From the NCBI GenBank assembly GCA_002687665.1, contig NZAX01000104.1:1-7417 (forward strand): a stretch of DNA of 7,417 nucleotides, in the 5' to 3' direction. Below, piece by piece: positions 1 to 5,244 of this stretch (within the stretch, counting starts at the first letter, position 1; every line of letters begins with the position of its first letter). The notes under the pieces were generated by a model. It did no database searches, was not told where the DNA came from, and saw only the letters and a program-made list of their open reading frames with translations. The translations under genes and the position numbers were made by a program. Source of the DNA: Flavobacteriaceae bacterium (lineage in GTDB: Bacteria > Bacteroidota > Bacteroidia > Flavobacteriales > Flavobacteriaceae).

Positions 1-977
1 ACATGCATGTAATGGTTTATGGTGAGTTTGCACAGGCCCCCGCTGTATCACTTTGTAAAACACTGGTGAAACTTCTTCCCGAAAACCATGAGGTTGTTTA
101 TTTGACCAACTCCGGTACCGAAGCAATCGAAGGCGCAATAAAACTAGCAAAGCGAGTGACCCAAAGATCAGGACTGATTGCCGCAAATAGGTCCTATCAT
201 GGCAGTACACATGGAGCGCTGAGTTTACTGGGTTACGAACAACAAAAAAAAGGATACCGCCCACTTCTTCCAGGAGTGCAGTTTCTCAACTTTAATTCTG
301 AAAAAGACCTAAGCTTGATTGATGAAAATACAGCAGCAGTTTTATTGGAAACCATTCAAGGAGGAGCAGGGTTTATTTTACCGGTAGATAATTACTTGAA
401 GAAAGTCAAAAGAAGATGTGAAGAAATGGGCGCTTTGCTCCTGCTGGACGAAATTCAACCTGGATTTGGACGAACAGGTAAAATATTTGGTTTTGAACAT
501 TTTGGTGTTGCTCCGGACATCGTTGTAATGGGGAAAGCACTCGGAGGCGGTTTACCTATTGGAGCTTTTTCAGCCTCCAAAAAACTTATGGAAAAATTGG
601 AAGACCGACCAAAACTTGGACATATCACTACTTTTGGAGGAAATCCTGTAATTGCTACAGCAGCATTGACCACAATCAATGAGATCCTTTCCACAAAATT
701 GATCAAACAAATTGACCAAAAAGAAAAAATTTTCAGAGAAAACCTAAAACACCCCTTGATCAAGAAGATCAGCGGTAAGGGCTTAATGTTAGCCCCTATA
801 TTTGAACAAAAGGAAATTCCTGATTTTTTAGTACATCGCTGTATTAAAAAAGGACTTTTACTGTTTTGGTTATTGTGGGAAAAAAATGCCATACGAATCT
901 CCCCTCCATTAAATATTACCAAGGAGGAAATACTTAAGGGATGTGAAATCATTAAAGAAACCCTTGACGAAATATGA
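1..977 (+). CDS. Class III PLP-dependent aminotransferase, 5'-truncated by window edge
   Basis: Fold-type I, pyridoxal-phosphate aminotransferase of class III (the ornithine/acetylornithine/4-aminobutyrate group), cytoplasmic; the amino donor cannot be told from sequence. Numbering from the first visible Met (base 3): NSGTEA at 36-41 (cofactor phosphate loop), SYHGSTHGAL at 64-73, ETIQGGAG at 116-123, LLLDEIQPGFGRTG at 146-159 with Asp149 expected to pair with the pyridine nitrogen, GKALGGG at 177-183 with Lys178 as the Schiff-base lysine, HITTFGGNP at 207-215 with the phosphate-contacting Thr, and RISPPLNIT at 298-306 with the likely carboxylate-binding Arg. The family is usually about 390-430 residues and only 324 are visible, so some 70 or more N-terminal residues lie upstream; the first Met is internal, not a start. 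The stop is TGA at 975-977. All catalytic landmarks are intact. It could be annotated as an aspartate aminotransferase family protein or an ArgD-like enzyme; the family is certain, the substrate is not. Confidence 0.93.
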   Translation, partial: MHVMVYGEFAQAPAVSLCKTLVKLLPENHEVVYLTNSGTEAIEGAIKLAKRVTQRSGLIAANRSYHGSTHGALSLLGYEQQKKGYRPLLPGVQFLNFNSEKDLSLIDENTAAVLLETIQGGAGFILPVDNYLKKVKRRCEEMGALLLLDEIQPGFGRTGKIFGFEHFGVAPDIVVMGKALGGGLPIGAFSASKKLMEKLEDRPKLGHITTFGGNPVIATAALTTINEILSTKLIKQIDQKEKIFRENLKHPLIKKISGKGLMLAPIFEQKEIPDFLVHRCIKKGLLLFWLLWEKNAIRISPPLNITKEEILKGCEIIKETLDEI

Positions 978-996
978 ATGATTGTTAATACATTTG
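963..996 (+). promoter_or_regulatory. Candidate Bacteroidota-type promoter for the TPR gene
   Basis: TACATTTG at 989-996 is an exact match to the TAnnTTTG -7 element of the primary sigma factor in Bacteroidota. Upstream, CTTG at 963-966 matches three of four bases of the TTTG -33 element, with a 22-base spacer, inside the usual range. Transcription would start near 1002-1004 and give a leader of about 65 bases before the ATG at 1068. The -33 part lies in the last codons of the aminotransferase gene. In A/T-rich DNA such matches arise by chance, so this is a candidate only. Confidence 0.4.
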
Positions 997-1019
997 TTGA
1001 AAAGAATAAACTGCTCTAC

Positions 1020-1061
1020 TAATTGTATCTTCTAAACTTCAATAATTTTAGGATATAATTA
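1020..1061 (+). repeat. Imperfect inverted repeat (weak hairpin) in the TPR-gene leader
   Basis: TAATTGTATCTT at 1020-1031 can pair with AGGATATAATTA at 1050-1061 to give a 12-bp stem with two G-U pairs and an 18-base loop. It ends six bases before the ATG at 1068, and its right arm contains the only purine-rich AGGA near that start. It is almost entirely A/T and may be chance. There is no T-run after it, so it does not resemble an intrinsic terminator for the aminotransferase gene. Confidence 0.3.
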
Positions 1062-1067
1062 AGTTAT

Positions 1068-2420
1068 ATGTTCGATAATTTATCGGAAGATACTAACCCC
1101 TCCTTAACCAAATTTGAGCAAATGCTTAAAACCAACCAAGTGTTGTTCTTTGACGCACTTGAATTCGAAAATATCATACATCACTATATCGATTTTGCCC
1201 AATTCAACCTTGCTAAGAAAGCCATTAAAATGGGAATGGAACAGCACCCTGAGAATGTCGAGTTGATGTTGTTGAAGAGTGAGTTGTTTCTTGTTGACGG
1301 CTCTTATAATGAAGCTGAGAATATGCTCAATGATATTGAAAGGATATCCCCTGAACACGAGGAAATCTTTTTACAAAGGGCTAATATTTTCTCCAAAAAA
1401 AAGAATCATCCTCAAGCCATCGAATTACTAAAAAAGGCACTTAATGTCTCCGAGGAACCTACTGAAATTTGGAACTTATTGGGAATGGAATACCTATTTC
1501 AAGAAGATTATATTAAAGCTAAAAAATATTTTCATAAATGTGTAAAAGAGAATACACTTGACTATCAGTCACTTTATAACTTGTTATACTGTTACGAGCA
1601 GTTGGGTGAAAATATAGAAGCCATCAACACATTGAATAATCTTCTTGAAATCAATCCATACAGTGAGGTTGCATGGCATCAACTTGGAAAAATATATATC
1701 AAAATCAACAAAACTGAGGAGGCCCTCTCAGCCTTTGAATTTGCCATCATCAGCGACGATTGTTATACGATTGCCTACATCGAAAAAGGGAAATTATTAG
1801 AACAAATGGGGCGTATCAATGAAGCAATTGCTAACTATAAGTTCTCGCTAAATTTCAACGATCCAAATGCTTTTGTAAACCACAGGATTGGCCTTTGTCA
1901 TTTGAAATTAGGTAATGAGAATTTAGCTGTTAGATATTTTGAAGAATCAATCAAACTAGAACCTAACCATGAAAAAAGCTGGATGGCCCTCATAGATTTT
2001 TTAATCGACTCCAAGGACTATTTAAGGGCACAAAAATATGTCAATAAAGCTTTACAAGCTAACTCCGATAACACAGAATTATGGAAAAAAAGTGCGTTTA
2101 TTCACTTCCAATTGAATTTTTATGAGGAAACTGCCGTAGGTTGTAAAACTGCTATCAGTTTGGGAAATCATGATATTTTGAATTGGACGCTTTGGATGGA
2201 CTCACTTATGTTGATCAATGATTGGAAAAAAGCTCTAGAAATTGGAGAAGAAGCATTAAATTACCACAAAAAAAACTCTTCGGTATTGTATCGCTTAGCT
2301 GGATGTAAATTCAGGTTAGGTAACAAAAATGAAGCACTCTTTATTTTCGACCAAATAAAAAACAAAGTTATAATTCCAAGAAACATCAACCACTTATTTC
2401 CTGAACTGATCAAAGTTTAA
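1068..2420 (+). CDS. Cytoplasmic tetratricopeptide (TPR) repeat protein, about 11 repeats
   Basis: A 450-residue protein made almost wholly of 34-residue TPR helix pairs, a protein-protein interaction scaffold. After a short N-terminal helix region (1-60), repeat units can be read at about 63-96, 97-131, 132-166, 167-200, 201-234, 235-267, 268-301, 302-336, 337-370, 371-403 and 404-437. Good examples are NLLGMEYLFQEDYIKAKKYF from 136, HQLGKIYIKINKTEEALSAF from 204 and RIGLCHLKLGNENLAVRYF from 273. There is no signal peptide, lipobox or membrane segment, so it should be cytoplasmic, and no enzymatic domain is visible. The ATG at 1068 is the first start in frame with sensible sequence after it; AGGA lies 14 bases upstream, too far for a good ribosome site. 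The next gene, for a DUF368 membrane protein, follows after 61 bases without a clear terminator, so co-transcription is likely. Partner and pathway are unknown; a link to the membrane proteins downstream is inference from position only. Confidence 0.93.
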   Translation: MFDNLSEDTNPSLTKFEQMLKTNQVLFFDALEFENIIHHYIDFAQFNLAKKAIKMGMEQHPENVELMLLKSELFLVDGSYNEAENMLNDIERISPEHEEIFLQRANIFSKKKNHPQAIELLKKALNVSEEPTEIWNLLGMEYLFQEDYIKAKKYFHKCVKENTLDYQSLYNLLYCYEQLGENIEAINTLNNLLEINPYSEVAWHQLGKIYIKINKTEEALSAFEFAIISDDCYTIAYIEKGKLLEQMGRINEAIANYKFSLNFNDPNAFVNHRIGLCHLKLGNENLAVRYFEESIKLEPNHEKSWMALIDFLIDSKDYLRAQKYVNKALQANSDNTELWKKSAFIHFQLNFYEETAVGCKTAISLGNHDILNWTLWMDSLMLINDWKKALEIGEEALNYHKKNSSVLYRLAGCKFRLGNKNEALFIFDQIKNKVIIPRNINHLFPELIKV

Positions 2421-2481
2421 TCCATCAAGGATAAATCTCTTAATTCGGTTTTTCGCTCTATATTGCGCAAAATATTGATTT

Positions 2482-3444
2482 TTGAAAAATCTTATTACCA
2501 AAGAAAAAATCACTTTATTCATAAAGGGAATGGCCATGGGGACTGCCGATTTAATGCCGGGAGTATCAGGTGGGACAGTTGCCCTAATATTGGGGGTCTA
2601 TGAGGAACTTATTCAGTCCATCGTCTCCATCAACCTAAAGAACCTAAAAAGTCTTAAGAATAATGGTATCAAACCTTTTTGGGTCAATATCAATGGGGAA
2701 TTTCTAATGGTTCTTTTCTTAGGAATCATAACTGCCATTTTAAGTTTATCTTTTGCTATCGACTGGCTCATCATCGAGCATCCCATTCCTCTATGGTCCT
2801 TCTTTTTGGGATTATTAATAGCAAGTATATTCATTTTAAAAAACACCTTGAATCAGTGGAGCGTTTCCAATTCAATAATTGCCGTTTTTAGTGCTGCATT
2901 GTCTTTTATGTTTACTCAAATGACACCTGTTGATGGAGAAATAGGAATGCTCTATTTGTTTATTTCGGGTTTTTTAGGGATCATTGCAATGATTTTACCA
3001 GGAATATCTGGGGCCTACATTCTTCTCATACTGGGAACATATAGTACGGTAATCAGTCTTATCAAGAAGACAATAACAAGCTTTACCAGTCTTCAGATGG
3101 AAATGATTATTCCCAATTTTACCAAACTCTCTGTATTTATTCTCGGCATCGTTCTAGGGCTCCGAATTTTTGCCTCCATCCTAAAGTGGTTATTTGACAA
3201 AGAACACGATATGACGATGGCGGTTATGATTGGTCTCATGGCTGGAGCACTTCACAAACTATGGCCTTGGCAACAAAAATTTGAGTGGTCTCTTGGTGAA
3301 AATTCTAAAACATTATCGAAGCCAATATCACCTTTTAAGTATCCAGAAAATCCTCAACTTGCAATTGCTGTTGTTTTTTTCATGATAGGGCTTTGCTTGG
3401 TATGGATTTTGGAAAGAAAAAAAAATATAACACGCCCTAAGTGA
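2482..3444 (+). CDS. DUF368 (PopT-family) membrane protein, predicted polyprenyl-phosphate transporter, copy 1
   Basis: Integral inner-membrane protein of 320 residues, the usual size for DUF368. The family has been shown in other bacteria to transport polyprenyl phosphates such as undecaprenyl phosphate, recycling the lipid carrier used for peptidoglycan and surface glycans; that role here is by homology. Visible are the N-terminal signature KGMAMGTADLMPGVSGGT (15-32) followed by EEL, a second half-repeat motif LPGISGAYILLILGTY (172-187), and a closing LMAGALHKLWPW (252-263). Hydrophobic segments lie near 73-97, 102-121, 129-147, 154-171, 176-194, 213-237, 244-261 and 291-310. The start is TTG at 2482: an in-frame TGA sits at 2476-2478, so nothing longer is possible, and the next Met (residue 17) would cut into the conserved LFIKG stretch. 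No Shine-Dalgarno is evident. It overlaps the second DUF368 gene by four bases. It carries Asp23 and Thr32 in the signature, unlike its neighbour. Confidence 0.92.
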   Translation: MKNLITKEKITLFIKGMAMGTADLMPGVSGGTVALILGVYEELIQSIVSINLKNLKSLKNNGIKPFWVNINGEFLMVLFLGIITAILSLSFAIDWLIIEHPIPLWSFFLGLLIASIFILKNTLNQWSVSNSIIAVFSAALSFMFTQMTPVDGEIGMLYLFISGFLGIIAMILPGISGAYILLILGTYSTVISLIKKTITSFTSLQMEMIIPNFTKLSVFILGIVLGLRIFASILKWLFDKEHDMTMAVMIGLMAGALHKLWPWQQKFEWSLGENSKTLSKPISPFKYPENPQLAIAVVFFMIGLCLVWILERKKNITRPK

Positions 3445-4454
3445 GTCATAATAATTCATCTTTCAGAAAGGATTTAATTTTAGTTTTAAAGGGTATTGCA
3501 ATGGGAGCAGCCAATAAAGTTCCTGGAGTATCGGGAGGCATCGTTGCATTTGTAGCTGGGTTCTACGAAGAATTGATATACTCCTTTCAGAAAATCAACC
3601 TTAAAGCATTCACCATTTTGATCCGCAGAGGCTGGGGTCCTTTCTACCAATATACTAATGGTCGTTTTTTGGTATTACTTTTTTTGGGCGTCTTAATCAG
3701 CTATTTTAGCGTCTCTTTAATTCTAGATTATCTGATCAAAAATTTTGAAATGCAGCTTTTGGCGGTTTTTTTTGGAATGATCCTTGCCTCCCTATATTTC
3801 ATATACTTTGAGCTTGAAAAATGGAATTTCAAAACATTTTTATTTTTCCTGATTGGCTTCTCGATAGGTATAGTCATAATGTTGTCCAAACCGTCATCTG
3901 AGAATGATGACCTAATATTTGTTTTTTTTTGCGGGATTATAAGTGTTTCCGGCATGACACTCCCAGGATTGTCAGGTTCATTCCTATTACTTTTACTTGG
4001 CAATTATACCCTTCTATTGGTTGATGCAGTAAATGCCATCTATTATACTCTGACAGATGTGATTTGGTTGAACTTCGAATTTATTGAAGACCATTCAAGA
4101 ATGAAGCTACTGCAATTAGCCTTTATTTTTTTTGTCGGATCCATTGCAGGGCTGGTTATGTTCTCTAATGTTTTGAGTTTTGTTTTAAAGAAATTCAAAC
4201 ATCTGACACTAGCGACTATCATAGGTTTTATCGCAGGTTCACTGGGGGTAATTTGGCCCTGGAGAAATGAAGTTTTTATGAAAGATAATTCGGGAGGAGT
4301 GCTATATAATTCATTAGGCAATCCCATCATTGAATACTATGATTATTACTTGCCTGATTTTGTAAATACTGATTTTTGGTTCATCACTTTATTCATAATT
4401 TTAGGAATATTAATTGTAAGCTTACTGGAAAAATATGGGGTCCAAAAGAAGTAA
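3441..4454 (+). CDS. DUF368 (PopT-family) membrane protein, predicted polyprenyl-phosphate transporter, copy 2
   Basis: Second DUF368 membrane protein, 337 residues. The start is GTG at 3441 in a GTGA overlap with the previous stop, the arrangement of translational coupling; no upstream in-frame alternative fits better. It aligns with copy 1 along its whole length: KGIAMGAANKVPGVSGGI (17-34) then EEL, GMTLPGLSGSFLLLLLGNY (171-189), and IAGSLGVIWPW (264-274). Hydrophobic segments lie near 75-98, 103-123, 130-148, 157-174, 179-197, 221-248, 254-271 and 311-329. It is clearly a divergent paralogue, not a recent duplicate. The signature has Asn25 and Ile34 where copy 1 has Asp23 and Thr32, and the loop before the last segment (about 275-308) is longer and more acidic. 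Transport of a polyprenyl phosphate is predicted from the family; the altered motif may mean a different lipid, partner or regulation. A run of nine T lies inside the gene at 3922-3930. Its last 20 bases overlap aroE. Confidence 0.91.
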   Translation: MSHNNSSFRKDLILVLKGIAMGAANKVPGVSGGIVAFVAGFYEELIYSFQKINLKAFTILIRRGWGPFYQYTNGRFLVLLFLGVLISYFSVSLILDYLIKNFEMQLLAVFFGMILASLYFIYFELEKWNFKTFLFFLIGFSIGIVIMLSKPSSENDDLIFVFFCGIISVSGMTLPGLSGSFLLLLLGNYTLLLVDAVNAIYYTLTDVIWLNFEFIEDHSRMKLLQLAFIFFVGSIAGLVMFSNVLSFVLKKFKHLTLATIIGFIAGSLGVIWPWRNEVFMKDNSGGVLYNSLGNPIIEYYDYYLPDFVNTDFWFITLFIILGILIVSLLEKYGVQKK

Positions 4455-5187
4455 TATAAAGCGTTATGGTTTGATAGGAAGGAATATTGCGTATTCTTTT
4501 TCAAGGGGATATTTCAAACAAAAATTTGAAACTGAAAATTTGGAGAATTGCACATATGAAAACTTTGATTTAAATGAAATTGAGGAGTTAAATAAAATAC
4601 TTACCAAAAAGAATATTTACGGACTCAATGTCACCACTCCATTCAAAAGAGAAGTAGTTCCTTTTTTGGATCGCCTCTCGCCTACTGCAGAAGAAATGAA
4701 TGCTGTAAACACCATAAAATTTCATGAAGATGGAAGCATTAGTGGCCATAACACCGATGTATATGGATTTGAAAAATCATTACTGGAAATCATCAGTACC
4801 CCACCAAAAAAAGCATTGATCCTTGGAACTGGCGGAGCTTCCTCTGCAGTGGCTTTTGTGATGAAGAAATTAAATATCGAATTTTCCTATATTTCCAGAA
4901 GTGCTGGAGCAAATACGATTAAATACAAAAAGGTAGATGAAAAAGTTATGGACGAACATCACTTAATCATTAATGCTTCCCCGCTAGGAACATTCCCTGA
5001 TGTTGAGTTAGCCCCTCAGCTGCCCTACTCATTTTTGACTCATGATCATGTCCTCTTTGACTTGATCTATAACCCACCTGAAACACGTTTTCTTCAAGAG
5101 GGAAAAAAAAGGGGTTGTAAAATCTTAAATGGACAAAAAATGCTTGAATACCAGGCTGAAAAGTCATGGGAGATTTGGAATCAATAG
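4435..5187 (+). CDS. aroE: Shikimate dehydrogenase (NADP+)
   Basis: Catalyses NADPH-dependent reduction of 3-dehydroshikimate to shikimate in the cytoplasm, the fourth step of the route to chorismate and aromatic amino acids. At 250 residues it is a normal, compact AroE. Visible in order are YGLIG with YSFS (11-23; Ser21 and Ser23 for shikimate carboxylate), NVTTPFK (65-71) with catalytic Lys71, NAVNT (89-93), HNTD (105-108) with catalytic Asp108, the Rossmann loop GTGGAS (131-136), SRS (154-156) in the position of the NADP phosphate-binding NR[TS], NASPLG (180-185), DLIYNPPET (209-217) and NGQKMLEYQA (232-241) with Gln240. All substrate and catalytic positions are kept. The ATG at 4435 lies inside the end of the second DUF368 gene (20-base overlap); the family start YGLIG is only ten residues in and no later start before it exists, so this start is well supported and implies coupled translation. 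The stop is TAG at 5185-5187. Confidence 0.96.
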   Translation: MGSKRSNIKRYGLIGRNIAYSFSRGYFKQKFETENLENCTYENFDLNEIEELNKILTKKNIYGLNVTTPFKREVVPFLDRLSPTAEEMNAVNTIKFHEDGSISGHNTDVYGFEKSLLEIISTPPKKALILGTGGASSAVAFVMKKLNIEFSYISRSAGANTIKYKKVDEKVMDEHHLIINASPLGTFPDVELAPQLPYSFLTHDHVLFDLIYNPPETRFLQEGKKRGCKILNGQKMLEYQAEKSWEIWNQ

Positions 5188-5195
5188 GCAGAAAA

Positions 5196-5226
5196 TTTTT
5201 TTTTCGTAAATTTTAGAAAAATTTAC
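5196..5226 (+). promoter_or_regulatory. T9 tract plus 9-bp palindrome; possible promoter or operator of the DUF349 gene
   Basis: In the 57-base gap after aroE there is a run of nine T (5196-5204), then GTAAATTTT (5206-5214), a three-base AGA loop, and its exact reverse complement AAAATTTAC (5218-5226). The left arm contains TAAATTTT (5207-5214), seven of eight bases of the Bacteroidota -7 element TAnnTTTG; no TTTG element is found at the right distance, the nearest (5174-5177) being too far. The T-run precedes the hairpin instead of following it, and the stem is nearly all A/T, so it is a poor intrinsic terminator for aroE. A promoter with an overlapping operator is the more attractive reading, without proof. 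Confidence 0.4.
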
Positions 5227-5244
5227 TCCGAACAGTAACTTGAT

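Noticed and set aside
3..5. ATG at the left edge as the aminotransferase start
   Set aside because: The protein would lack the N-terminal region all class III enzymes have; the open frame continues to the window edge.
455..952. Long minus-strand open frame (165 codons) opposite the aminotransferase
   Set aside because: It lies wholly antisense to a clearly conserved gene, and its translation is Ser/Pro/Ile-rich with no recognisable motif; a shadow frame.
2421..2481. Possible promoter or terminator between the TPR and first DUF368 gene
   Set aside because: The gap has an 8-base palindrome TTGCGCAA (2463-2470) and a weak ATATT/AATAT pairing, but no TAnnTTTG element and no stem followed by T; too little to call.
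2613..2846. Minus-strand open frame opposite DUF368 copy 1, and similar ones at 3728-4003 and 4043-4330
   Set aside because: All lie inside conserved membrane-protein genes and have no family-like sequence or start context.
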